From positions 3,576,818 to 3,640,817 of the forward strand of contig NZ_CP104263.1 in the NCBI RefSeq assembly GCF_025244825.1: a DNA stretch of 64,000 bases. Direction: 5' to 3'. Below are positions 19,011 through 27,705 of this stretch, piece by piece. The first letter of the stretch is position 1, and every line of letters begins with the position of its first letter. A program made the position numbers and the translations under genes. The notes under the pieces are model-generated. The model had not been told where the DNA came from, made no database searches, and saw only the letters and a list, made by a program, of their open reading frames with translations. The stretch comes from Arthrobacter jinronghuae (GTDB taxonomy: Bacteria; Actinomycetota; Actinomycetes; Actinomycetales; Micrococcaceae).

Positions 19011-19574
19011 TTAGAAGGGCGGATCGTTCGAATCCGGGCCGCTGCCCCATCCACCGGAGTTGCCGCCCGCAGGGGCGCCCCAGGGATCGTCAGCCGGTGC
19101 GGACTGCGCCTGCTGCTGCTGGCCGCCGCCCCAACCGGAGTTGGAGTTGCCGCCGAAGCCGCCGCCACCGCCGCCGTTGTTGCCGCCGAAACCGCCACCA
19201 CCGCCGGAGCGCTGGGTGCGGGTGACCTTGGCAGAGGCATAACGCAGCGAGGGGCCGATTTCGTCGACCTCAAGCTCCATCACGGTGCGCTTTTCGCCTT
19301 CTTTGGTTTCGTACGAACGCGACTTCAGGCGGCCCTGGCAAACTACGCGGGTTCCCTTGGTGAGGGACTCGGCGACGTTTTCAGCAGCTTCACGCCAGAC
19401 AGACGCGCGGAGGAACAGCGTTTCGCCGTCCTTCCACTCGTTGGACTGACGGTCGAAGGTCCGCGGGGTCGAAGCAATGGTGAAGTTCGCCACTGCCGAA
19501 CCGGACGGAGTGAACCGCAGTTCCGGGTCGTTGGTTAGGTTACCGACGACGGTGATTGTTGTCTCGCCTGCCAT
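19011..19574 (-). CDS. ssb: Single-stranded DNA-binding protein
   Basis: 187 residues. N-terminal OB fold (about 1-115: [19 protein letters not shown], then [13 protein letters not shown]), then a long Gly/Asn/Gln-rich linker and the acidic tip DSNDPPF that recruits replication and repair proteins. Located between rpsF and rpsR as in most bacteria. Confidence 0.97.
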   Translation of the reverse strand: MAGETTITVVGNLTNDPELRFTPSGSAVANFTIASTPRTFDRQSNEWKDGETLFLRASVWREAAENVAESLTKGTRVVCQGRLKSRSYETKEGEKRTVMELEVDEIGPSLRYASAKVTRTQRSGGGGGFGGNNGGGGGGFGGNSNSGWGGGQQQQAQSAPADDPWGAPAGGNSGGWGSGPDSNDPPF

Positions 19575-19608
19575 GAAAGCCTCCTGATATCAGTACGGGT
19601 TGCCGAAA

Positions 19609-19959
19609 TTATTCTGCGGAAACCTTTGCAGCGTCCTTAGCGGCCTTCTTGGCATCCTTCTTCGAGATCTTCTGCTCTTCCGGGCGGATGATCTTGGTGC
19701 GCATGATGGTTTCGTTAAGGCTCAGCTGGCGATCAAGCTCGGCTGCTGCTGCAGGCGTACCGGTGAAGTTAACCACCGCGTAGATGCCTTCAGTCTTTTT
19801 CTGGATTTCGTAGGCCAGTCGACGACGGCCCCAGATGTCTACCTTGTCGATGGTTCCACCATCGTTGCGGACAACATTGAGGAACTTATCGAGCGAAGGC
19901 TCGACGGTACGCTCTTCGACCTCGGGGTCGATGATTACCATCAGTTCATAAGCACGCAT
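19609..19959 (-). CDS. rpsF: 30S ribosomal protein bS6
   Basis: 116 residues starting [19 protein letters not shown]. The ATG at 19959 has a near-perfect Shine-Dalgarno (AAAGGAGGTG) ten bases upstream. C-terminal Lys/Ala-rich tail. First gene of the rpsF-ssb-rpsR-rplI operon; the promoter should lie in 19970-20170. Confidence 0.97.
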   Translation of the reverse strand: MRAYELMVIIDPEVEERTVEPSLDKFLNVVRNDGGTIDKVDIWGRRRLAYEIQKKTEGIYAVVNFTGTPAAAAELDRQLSLNETIMRTKIIRPEEQKISKKDAKKAAKDAAKVSAE

Positions 19960-20174
19960 TTGTGAACCCACCTCCTTTGGGCTATACGGTCACGGCATTT
20001 CCGTAACAGGAGGTTCTTTTGCGTTGTCTCCCCCACGGCTTGCAGCTGATCCGCAGCGGGGGGAATCTGCCGACCGAAGCCGACAGCACAGACTTTCCTA
20101 TCCTATCCGATTTCCCGGGACGGGATTGACACGCCGGGATCCGGCGGTCCTTCCGGCGGCCCGTCCACCCGGGA

Positions 20175-21455
20175 TCAGGCAGCCCCTGCCGCGAAGAACA
20201 GCTGCGCCACTGCGGCCAGGCGCCGGGGGTCCTCTACGCCTGCCATTTCCCGGGCCGAATGCATGGAGAGGACGGGGATCCCGACATCCACGGTCCGGAT
20301 TCCGAGCCGGGTTGCGGTCAGGGGTCCAATGGTAGAGCCGCAGGGAACGGAGTTGTGGGAAACGAATTCCTGGTACGGCACCTCGGCGGCCGCGCAGAGG
20401 CTCGCCCAGCGGGCCATGCCCGGGGCGTCCGTGGTGTAACGCTGGTTGGCGTTGATCTTCAACAGCGGCCCGCCGTTGAGCACCGGGTGGTTGACGGGAT
20501 CGTGCCGCTCCGCGTAGTTGGGATGAACGGCATGTCCGACATCAGCGGAAATACAGAAGGACGCGGCCATCGCCCGGGCACGGTCCGCCGTCGTCGCGCC
20601 GAGCCCGTCACCGATCCGCAGCAGTACATCTTCGAGGAACGGGCCGGCAGCGCCTGACCGGCTGCCGCTGCCCACCTCTTCGTGGTCGAACGCCGCGAGC
20701 ACGGCAACCGGCGCCGTGGGCGCGACGTCGGCCGCGATAAGTGCGACGACGCCGGCGTGGACTGAGGAAAGGTTGTCCAGCCGCCCCGAGGCGAAGAACT
20801 CCCCCTCGGCTCCGAAAACCTGCGGTGCCTGGGTGTCTGCGGCAACGATGTCGTAGCCGCCTATCTCCTCAGGTGCCAGGCCGGCCTTGGCCGCCAGCAG
20901 CGCCACGAGGTCGGACGTAGACGGGTCCCCCAGTCCCCAGACCGGGTTCATGTGCTGTTGCTTGTCCAGCTTCAAGCCCTCGTTCACGGCCCGGTCCAGG
21001 TGGATGGCCAGTTGCGGAAAGCGCATCAGCGGGCCGGTCTCCACCAGCCGCTCTTCGCCGGCCAGGGTGACCATCCGTCCGGCGAGCTGCAGCTCCCGGT
21101 CCAGCCAGGAGTTCAGCAGCGGGCCGCCGTAGACTTCGACGCCGGCCTGCAGCCAGCCGAGCCGTCCGGTGGTGGGCCGCGGCTTGAGCTTGAAGGACGG
21201 GGAATCGGTGTGGGTACCAAGGATCGAGAACCCGGTGGCGGGGCCGGCGTCCTCCGGCGTGACCCAGGCGATGAACGCGCCGTCCCGCACCACAAAGAAC
21301 TTTCCGGCCGAGCGCGGGAAATCTTCGGTCTCGAATACTTCCGTGAACCCTGCCTCCGCCAGACGGCGCGCTCCTTCACGCGCAGCGTGGAAGCTGGAGG
21401 GCGAGGCGCTGACAAACGCGCCGAGGTCATTTATGTGGGCCAATGCGTCAGACAT
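20175..21455 (-). CDS. M18 family metallo-aminopeptidase (aspartyl aminopeptidase type)
   Basis: 426 residues, normal for M18. The zinc ligands are visible in GTHTDSP, AAFDHEEVGSGS and SADVGHAVHPNY, so it should be active, releasing N-terminal acidic residues from peptides in the cytoplasm. The start at 21455 (MSDALAHINDLGAFVSASPSSFH) fits the family; the frame extends 26 codons further without homology. A terminator lies just upstream, so it has its own promoter. Confidence 0.9.
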   Translation of the reverse strand: MSDALAHINDLGAFVSASPSSFHAAREGARRLAEAGFTEVFETEDFPRSAGKFFVVRDGAFIAWVTPEDAGPATGFSILGTHTDSPSFKLKPRPTTGRLGWLQAGVEVYGGPLLNSWLDRELQLAGRMVTLAGEERLVETGPLMRFPQLAIHLDRAVNEGLKLDKQQHMNPVWGLGDPSTSDLVALLAAKAGLAPEEIGGYDIVAADTQAPQVFGAEGEFFASGRLDNLSSVHAGVVALIAADVAPTAPVAVLAAFDHEEVGSGSRSGAAGPFLEDVLLRIGDGLGATTADRARAMAASFCISADVGHAVHPNYAERHDPVNHPVLNGGPLLKINANQRYTTDAPGMARWASLCAAAEVPYQEFVSHNSVPCGSTIGPLTATRLGIRTVDVGIPVLSMHSAREMAGVEDPRRLAAVAQLFFAAGAA

Positions 21456-21515
21456 GCTCCGATTCAACCAGAGCCCGCCGCCCCGGCGTAACCATCGGCC
21501 TTCGCGGGCGTAAAG

Positions 21516-21544
21516 AACCCCCGGCACGAGCATTGCCGGGGGTT
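21516..21544 (-). terminator. Intrinsic terminator of the ABC exporter cluster
   Basis: AACCCCCGGCA at 21516-21526 pairs perfectly with TGCCGGGGGTT at 21534-21544 around a 7-base loop; on the minus strand it is followed by CTTTAC. It lies 85 bp after the last ABC permease gene. Confidence 0.7.
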
Positions 21545-21629
21545 GTGGAGGAATTGTTCGTGAGACTTGATTCCGGCAAGGGTGGCGGCGGCCGTTCTTC
21601 CGCCGCCGCCCTTGCCGAAGTTCAGTGCC

Positions 21630-22508
21630 CTAGACGTCCCGTTTCTTGGTTACGACCAGGGAAGCGATCAGCAGTACAGCTGCCCAGGCTGCGAGGACCA
21701 GGCCGCCCTGCAGCTGGGTGAGGGCTCCGTCCGCAATCGGGCCGGCCGTCACCAGCTGGGTTCCCGCGTTGCTCGGCAGGAACCGTGCGGCGTCCGGAAT
21801 CCAGTCCGCCAGGTTCTCCACGATGGCCACAACGAGGGGCAGGACAAAGATGATGCCGATGGCAGTCACCACACCTCCGGCTGTGTTCCGCAGCAAGGTT
21901 CCGATTGCCATGGCAAACACGGCGATCAGCGCCAGGCACGTTCCGGTGTTGAGGATGCTGGCAAGCACTCCGTCATCATCCAGGGACAGGGTGAGGTCCG
22001 CGCTGCCCAGGATCGGCTGGGCCACCAGGAAGGAAATGAAGGCGGCACCGGCGCCAACCACGAAGGAAATCAGGGCGATAAGCAGGTTCTTTGCCAGCAG
22101 CGCCGGAATGCGCTTCGGAACAGCACTGAAGGTGGAGCGGATCATTCCGGTGCCCCATTCCGAGGCGATAAGCACCACCGCGAGGGAAGCGATGAGCAAC
22201 TGGCCGAAGAAGAGTCCGCTGGCGGGGATCTCCGGAACCAGGCTGTCGGCCGCAGGCGGCCCGGCCTGCGCTGCTTCCGGGCTGCCGGCGCCGCCGCCGA
22301 ATTCATTGACAATCTGGGCTGTGCCCCAGGCAGCGAGAGCTGCGAGTCCGACCATCACCACCACGGTGATGGCCAGGAGGATTACGGTGGAAGGGACCGT
22401 AGTGATCTTGATCCACTCGGATTTCAGGACCCGGAGGAAGCTCAGCCCGGAGCCGGAGGAGGCCGCCGGCGATGACGCGGGATTCTTGGATGTTGTAGCG
22501 GTACTCAT
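21630..22508 (-). CDS. ABC-2 type exporter permease
   Basis: 292 residues, N-terminal cytoplasmic Ser/Ala-rich segment, then six hydrophobic segments with a larger outer loop after the first (VNEFGGGAGSPEAAQ). SFLRVLKSEWIKITTVPST is the usual N-terminal amphipathic motif of ABC-2 permeases of the NatB/YhgE-like group. It follows its ATPase by 4 bp, so the two form one exporter. The substrate is unknown; related systems move peptides, ions or antibiotics. Confidence 0.85.
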   Translation of the reverse strand: MSTATTSKNPASSPAASSGSGLSFLRVLKSEWIKITTVPSTVILLAITVVVMVGLAALAAWGTAQIVNEFGGGAGSPEAAQAGPPAADSLVPEIPASGLFFGQLLIASLAVVLIASEWGTGMIRSTFSAVPKRIPALLAKNLLIALISFVVGAGAAFISFLVAQPILGSADLTLSLDDDGVLASILNTGTCLALIAVFAMAIGTLLRNTAGGVVTAIGIIFVLPLVVAIVENLADWIPDAARFLPSNAGTQLVTAGPIADGALTQLQGGLVLAAWAAVLLIASLVVTKKRDV

Positions 22509-22512
22509 GGTT

Positions 22513-23466
22513 CTAGTTCCCCTTCCCGGAGGCAGTTCCCGCGGCGGTTAGCTCCTGCGGGAGGTCCTGGGACCGGTATTCGACGTCGTCTCGGGTCAGC
22601 TCCATGTAGGCGTCCTCGAGGGAAACCTGCAGGGGCGTCAGTTCGTACACCAGGATCCGGCGGTCCAGGGCGGCCTCGGCGATCGTGCGTGGTCCCGCAC
22701 CCGTGACCTCCAGCAGCCCGGATTCCTTCTCCACGCCGCTGACTCCCGGCCCGGCCAGCGCTTGGAGCAGTTCGCCCGGGCTGTCCGTACGGACCAGGAC
22801 GCGGACCTTGTTCTGGCCGGCAATGATCTCGGCGATGGGCGCATCGGCAATGATCCGGCCGCGGCCGATCACAATCAGGTGGTCCGCGGTCTGCGCCATT
22901 TCACTCATCAGGTGGGACGAGAGGAACACGGTGCGGCCTTCCGCGGCCAGCCCCCGGGCCAGGTGGCGGACCCAGAGGACACCTTCCGGATCGAGTCCGT
23001 TGACCGGCTCGTCCAGGATGACCGTGTGCGGGTCTCCCAGCAGCGCCGATGCAATTCCAAGCCGCTGCCCCATGCCCAGGGAGAAGCCGCCTACCCGTTT
23101 CTTGGCTACCGGGCCCAGGCCGGTGAGCTCAATGACTTCGTTCACCCGCTTGGCGGAAATGCCGTGGGTGGCCGCCATGGCCCGCAGGTGGTTGTACGCG
23201 CTGCGCTTGGTGTGGACGGCTTTCGCGTCGAGCAGGGCACCGACCTCGCGCAGCGGTGCCTTGTGCCGGGCATAGGGTTTGCCGTTGACCAGCACCCGGC
23301 CCGAAGTTGGACGGTCCAGACCCACAATCATGCGCATGGTGGTCGATTTACCGGCCCCGTTGGGACCCAGGAAACCGGTGACCTTGCCGGGCTGGACAGT
23401 AAAGGAAACATTGTCGACAGCGGTTTTGCCGCCGTAGTGCTTCGAGAGGCCGGATGCCTCGATCAT
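22513..23466 (-). CDS. ABC exporter ATP-binding protein (copy 1, with permease)
   Basis: 317 residues. Walker A GPNGAGKSTT, signature GGFSLGMGQRLG (the first Ser-Gly-Gly is Ser-Leu-Gly), Walker B TVILDEPVNGLDP, and a switch His in SSHLMSE. A C-terminal extension of about 80 residues is typical of NatA/CcmA-type exporter ATPases. Very similar along its length to the neighbouring ATPase at 23580-24512, so the two are tandem duplicates. It is paired with the permease 4 bp downstream. Confidence 0.9.
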   Translation of the reverse strand: MIEASGLSKHYGGKTAVDNVSFTVQPGKVTGFLGPNGAGKSTTMRMIVGLDRPTSGRVLVNGKPYARHKAPLREVGALLDAKAVHTKRSAYNHLRAMAATHGISAKRVNEVIELTGLGPVAKKRVGGFSLGMGQRLGIASALLGDPHTVILDEPVNGLDPEGVLWVRHLARGLAAEGRTVFLSSHLMSEMAQTADHLIVIGRGRIIADAPIAEIIAGQNKVRVLVRTDSPGELLQALAGPGVSGVEKESGLLEVTGAGPRTIAEAALDRRILVYELTPLQVSLEDAYMELTRDDVEYRSQDLPQELTAAGTASGKGN

Positions 23467-23579
23467 GGGTGATCCTCACGTTGGGAAGCAAAAGCTGGGG
23501 GGTCTACCTCCACCATAGGGGGCCGGCGCCGCAACGGGACCGGTCCAAGGGATGAATCAGGGGTCCCCCTTAGGGATGA

Positions 23580-24512
23580 CTAGGGATTTCCCCGACCGTC
23601 CTCATGGATATCCCGGGACTGGTACTCGACCTCTCCGCGGGTCAACTCCATATAGGCGTCCTCCAGGGATGCCTGCCGCGGGGTCAGCTCAGTGACCAGG
23701 ATCCGCCGCGACAGCGCGGCTTCGGCAATGCCGCGGGCGGACAGCCCGAGGATTTCGAGCTGACCCGGTGCCGGGCGGCGTACTTCCACGCCGTCCGAAC
23801 CTATTGCCGCTGCCAGGGCATCGACGTCGTCCGCGCGCACCAAGGTGCGTTCACGGCCGGTACCGGCGAGGACCTGGTCCATGGGCGCATCCGCCAGGAT
23901 CCTGCCGCGGCCGATCACGATCAAGTGGTCAGCGGTGACTGCCATCTCGCTCATCAGGTGCGAGGAAATGAACACCGTGCGGCCCTCCGCGGCCAGGCCC
24001 CTCGCAAGATGGCGGACCCACTGCACGCCCTCCGGGTCCAGGCCGTTGACCGGCTCGTCGAAGATGAGCGTGCGGGGATCTCCCAACAACGCCGCCGCGA
24101 TTCCCAGCCGCTGGCCCATCCCCATGGAGAAACCGCCCACGCGCTTGTTGGCCGCCGCACCGAGGCCCGTCAGTTCGATGACCTCGGTGATGCGTTCCTT
24201 GGGGATGCCGTGGCTGGCGGCGAGCGCCCGCAGATGGTTGTAGGCCGTCCGCTTAGGGTGGACAGCCTTCGCCTCCAAGAGCGCACCGACCTCCCGCAGA
24301 GGCGCCTTGTGCTCGGCGTAAGGCCGGCCGTTGACCGCCACGCTGCCGGCGGTGGGATAGTCCAGCCCCATGATCATGCGCATGGTGGTCGACTTACCTG
24401 CCCCGTTCGGGCCGAGGAAGCCGGTGACCTTGCCGGGCTGGACATCGAAGGTGATGCCGTCGACGGCAGTCTTGCCGCCGAAGACCTTAGCGAGACTGCG
24501 GGCCTCAATCAT
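23580..24512 (-). CDS. ABC exporter ATP-binding protein (copy 2, no adjacent cognate permease)
   Basis: 310 residues with Walker A GPNGAGKSTT, GGFSMGMGQRLG, Walker B TLIFDEPVNGLDP. It shares long identical blocks with copy 1, such as KAPLREVGALL, ARGLAAEGRTVF and SLEDAYMELTR. Unlike copy 1 it is followed by another ATPase, not by a permease, and it lies 33 bp after a DrrB-like permease. It could serve either neighbouring permease, or its own permease has been lost. Confidence 0.9.
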   Translation of the reverse strand: MIEARSLAKVFGGKTAVDGITFDVQPGKVTGFLGPNGAGKSTTMRMIMGLDYPTAGSVAVNGRPYAEHKAPLREVGALLEAKAVHPKRTAYNHLRALAASHGIPKERITEVIELTGLGAAANKRVGGFSMGMGQRLGIAAALLGDPRTLIFDEPVNGLDPEGVQWVRHLARGLAAEGRTVFISSHLMSEMAVTADHLIVIGRGRILADAPMDQVLAGTGRERTLVRADDVDALAAAIGSDGVEVRRPAPGQLEILGLSARGIAEAALSRRILVTELTPRQASLEDAYMELTRGEVEYQSRDIHEDGRGNP

Positions 24513-24545
24513 GGTTGATCCTCGTTTCCAAAAGGCTCCGGCCCG

Positions 24546-25388
24546 CTACCGGGAGCTGATCGACTCGAACTTCCGCACTGCCAGCGGCACGAAAATCACG
24601 AGCATTACAACCGCGCCGATCAGCACCGTGGCAACGGCGTTCTGCATCGGCCAGGTGTCCGGCACGGGGGCGGTGCCGAGGTTGCCGAACAGCTCCCGCA
24701 CGGCCTGCACAAGTGCCGAGACCGGGTTCCAGTCCGCAAAAGTCTGCAGCGGGCCGGGAAGGTTGGAACTCTGCACAAACGCGTTGGAGATAAAGGTGAT
24801 GGGAAACAGGATCATAAAGGACGCGTTGTTGATTGTCTCCGGTGAACGCACCGACATACCCAGCAGGGCCATGACCCAGCTGAAGGCGTAGGAGAACAGC
24901 AAAAGCAGCGCGATGGCGGCCAGGAACCGCCCGGGTGTGGTGTTCACCCGCCAGCCCACCAGCAGGCCGGTACCCATCATGATGACCATGGAGATCGCGT
25001 TCAGCGCCAGGTCGGCGTTGGTCCTGCCGATCAGCACCGCGGACGGGCTCATCGGCAGGGTCCGGAACCGGTCAATGATCCCCTCCTTCAGGTCCTGTGC
25101 CATGGCGGAGCCGGAGAACGTGGACCCGAACACCACGGTTTGGGCAAAGATGCCTGCCATCAGGAACTGGGTGTAGTCCGTTCCCGCAACAGCAATGGAC
25201 CCGCCGTAGACCTGGCTGAACAGCAGCACGAACATGATCGGCTGCAGGACGGCGAAGATGATCATGTCCGGTGAGCGCTTGATCTTGATCAGGTTCCGCT
25301 TGGTGACCGTCCAACCGTCCCCGATCCAACGTGCCGGAAGGCTTGGGGTGCCGGCCCGGATGCCGGTGGCCGATACTGCCGCACTCAT
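24546..25388 (-). CDS. ABC-2 type permease, DrrB-like
   Basis: 280 residues, six hydrophobic segments. The stretch KRSPDMIIFAVLQPIMFVL and the later MAQDLKEGIIDRFRTLPM are hallmarks of DrrB/NodJ-type permeases that export daunorubicin-like drugs or lipids. The start overlaps the ATPase stop by 4 bp. With the upstream DrrA-like ATPase it forms a complete two-gene exporter. Confidence 0.88.
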   Translation of the reverse strand: MSAAVSATGIRAGTPSLPARWIGDGWTVTKRNLIKIKRSPDMIIFAVLQPIMFVLLFSQVYGGSIAVAGTDYTQFLMAGIFAQTVVFGSTFSGSAMAQDLKEGIIDRFRTLPMSPSAVLIGRTNADLALNAISMVIMMGTGLLVGWRVNTTPGRFLAAIALLLLFSYAFSWVMALLGMSVRSPETINNASFMILFPITFISNAFVQSSNLPGPLQTFADWNPVSALVQAVRELFGNLGTAPVPDTWPMQNAVATVLIGAVVMLVIFVPLAVRKFESISSR

Positions 25389-26392
25389 GGGCGTGCCTCC
25401 TCTTTCTCCGTTTCGCTGTCCGCTTCGGCCGGCTTGCCGGTGAGCTGCAGGAAAACGTCGTCCAGGGTTGGGCGGCGGATGCCGGCGTCATGCAGTTCGA
25501 TGCTGCCGGCCTCCAGCTCGGACAGGATGCGCTGGAGCGCGGCGGGACCGTCGACGACGGCGACCTCCAGCGTGCGGCCGTCGCCGGAAACGTGCGGATC
25601 CCCGGAGCCGTGCCGGCCCAGGATGGACAGCGCTTCGTCAGCATCCTCCTGGCGATGCAGCGCCACCGCCACGCGGTGCCCGCCGATCTGTGCCTTCAGG
25701 TCATCGGAGGTGCCCTCGGCAATAACCTTCCCCTCGTCGATCACGGCCACCTTGTCTGCCAGCTGGTCCGCTTCCTCCAGGTACTGTGTGGTCAGCAGCA
25801 GGGTGGTCCCCCGGGCCACGAGGTCGGTGATGACGCCCCACAGTGCGATCCTGGACCGCGGATCCAGCCCCGTTGTCGGTTCGTCTAGGAACAGGACCCG
25901 GGGTTGGTTCACCAGGGCGCCGGCGAGGTCAAGGCGGCGGCGCATGCCGCCGGAATAGCCCTTAACTGGACGGTTGCCGGCGTCGGACAGCTCGAACATG
26001 TCGATGAGTTCGATTGCCCGTTCCTTCGCGCGCCGGGCGGGCAGGTGGTACAAATGCCCCACCATGTCCAGGTTTTCGATCCCGGTGAGGTTTTCGTCCA
26101 CGGCGGAGTACTGGCCGGACACTCCAATGATGCGGCGTACTTCCTTGGGGTCGGAGAGGACGTCGATGCCGTCAATGACGGCCGTGCCCGAATTGGGCCG
26201 GATCAGGGTGGTCAGGACCTTGACGGCCGTCGTTTTCCCGGCCCCGTTGGGGCCCAGCAAAGCCGTCACCGTTCCTTCGGGGACAGTGATATCCAGTCCG
26301 TCCAGCGCTTGCACGGGACCGGATTTCGAGGAGTAGACCTTGGTCAGCCCCTCGGCGGAAATCAACGGCGCGGACTGTGGTGAAAAGGACAT
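25385..26392 (-). CDS. ABC exporter ATP-binding protein, DrrA-like
   Basis: 335 residues. Walker A GPNGAGKTTAVKVL, signature GYSGGMRRRLDLAG, Walker B RVLFLDEPTTGLDPRSR, then a C-terminal regulatory domain with IRRPTLDDVFLQLTG, as in DrrA. First gene of the ABC cluster; the next gene (DrrB-like permease) overlaps it. It powers export of a hydrophobic compound, identity unknown. Confidence 0.9.
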   Translation of the reverse strand: MSFSPQSAPLISAEGLTKVYSSKSGPVQALDGLDITVPEGTVTALLGPNGAGKTTAVKVLTTLIRPNSGTAVIDGIDVLSDPKEVRRIIGVSGQYSAVDENLTGIENLDMVGHLYHLPARRAKERAIELIDMFELSDAGNRPVKGYSGGMRRRLDLAGALVNQPRVLFLDEPTTGLDPRSRIALWGVITDLVARGTTLLLTTQYLEEADQLADKVAVIDEGKVIAEGTSDDLKAQIGGHRVAVALHRQEDADEALSILGRHGSGDPHVSGDGRTLEVAVVDGPAALQRILSELEAGSIELHDAGIRRPTLDDVFLQLTGKPAEADSETEKEEARP

Positions 26393-26458
26393 GCGTCGAG
26401 GGTAGGACCGGGGAGGCCCGCCGCGCCCGTCCTTTGCGGACAGAAACGGTCCGCAGCT

Positions 26459-27691
26459 TTAGGCGGATTCGGGTTCGGCCTTCTGCTCGGCGGCGGCAGG
26501 AGCAAAAGCAATGGATACCAGCATGGCCGCGCCCACCACCAGCAGGGCGTTGCGCACCCCCCAGTGCTCGCCCAGGAAACCCAGCACCGGCGGGCCGACA
26601 AAGAAGGCCATGTAGCCGATGGTGGACACCACGGATACCCGGCCGGCGGCATGTACGGGGTCCTCCCCCGCGGCGGACATGCCCATCGGGAAGCCCAGGG
26701 CCGCACCGATGCCCCACAGCACGGCGCCGAGGGCGGCGAGCCCGAGGTTCGGGGCGAAAACGAAGAGCAGCAGGCCGGCGAGCGAGGCGCTCATGCACAC
26801 CCGCAGCGCCGGTACGCGGCCCATCCGGTCGATCAGCCGGGCGCCGAACCAGCGGGTGAGGGTCATGGCGGCCACGAAAATACCGAACATCACGGCACCG
26901 GCGGACTCGCTGGTGCCCAGTCCGTCCACGGTCGCCTTCGCCACCCAGTCATTTGCCGCACCTTCGGTGAGCGCTGCGCCCATAACGACGACGCCGATCA
27001 GCAGCGTCCGCCCCTCCCGCCAGGCGCCGAACCGGGAGGGGTTAGCCGTCGCGTCGGCCCCGCCGGCGGAAGCATGGTGCGGCAGCTGGAGGAAGTTCCG
27101 CGGCACGATCAGCACCGCGATGCAGACCACCGTCAGGATTCCCAGCAGATGCAGGGACAGCGAGATTCCCGCCCAGGAGAGCACCGCACCGATCATGGCG
27201 CCCACGAACGCCCCCGCGCTGAACGCGCCGTGGAACTTGGGCATCACTGTCCGGCCCACCCGGCGTTCGACGTCGGCACCCTCCAGGTTCATGGCGACAT
27301 CCCAGCCGGCAATGCCAACGCCGAAGACCAGGAGGCCGGCACCGGTCAACGGAATCGACCCCAGACTGAGTCCGGCGGCAATAGCCAGGGAGGCCGCCGA
27401 CGTCGTAATGCCGCCGGCCCGCACGGTGCCTGCGGTACCGATGCGCTGCGCCACCGAACCGGCCAGCGGCAGCGCAGCCACGGATCCGATGGCCGAAAAG
27501 AGCAGGAGCAGGCCGACGCCGGCGGCACCGATGCCCAGATCCTCGGCGGCGGCCGGAATGCGGGCCGCCCAGCTGGCAAACACCAGGCCGTTGAGGCCGA
27601 AGATTACGAAGACGGCAATGAGTGCTTTATTCAGGGCTGTTTCGTGCCGGGGGGCGGCATCGTTGAGGGGCTGCGCACTGTTTTCGTTCAC
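26459..27691 (-). CDS. MFS transporter, YbjJ/fucose-permease-like
   Basis: 410 residues, twelve helices. The N-terminal half has FGLNGLVFASWAARIP and AGWDVAMNLEGADVERR, and the later GVVVMGAALTEGAANDW, typical of the YbjJ group of MFS proteins. The transported compound is unknown. The start is 15 bp from the ABC-F stop, so both may be in one transcript. Confidence 0.85.
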   Translation of the reverse strand: MNENSAQPLNDAAPRHETALNKALIAVFVIFGLNGLVFASWAARIPAAAEDLGIGAAGVGLLLLFSAIGSVAALPLAGSVAQRIGTAGTVRAGGITTSAASLAIAAGLSLGSIPLTGAGLLVFGVGIAGWDVAMNLEGADVERRVGRTVMPKFHGAFSAGAFVGAMIGAVLSWAGISLSLHLLGILTVVCIAVLIVPRNFLQLPHHASAGGADATANPSRFGAWREGRTLLIGVVVMGAALTEGAANDWVAKATVDGLGTSESAGAVMFGIFVAAMTLTRWFGARLIDRMGRVPALRVCMSASLAGLLLFVFAPNLGLAALGAVLWGIGAALGFPMGMSAAGEDPVHAAGRVSVVSTIGYMAFFVGPPVLGFLGEHWGVRNALLVVGAAMLVSIAFAPAAAEQKAEPESA

Positions 27692-27705
27692 GCCAGTATT
27701 GTCCC

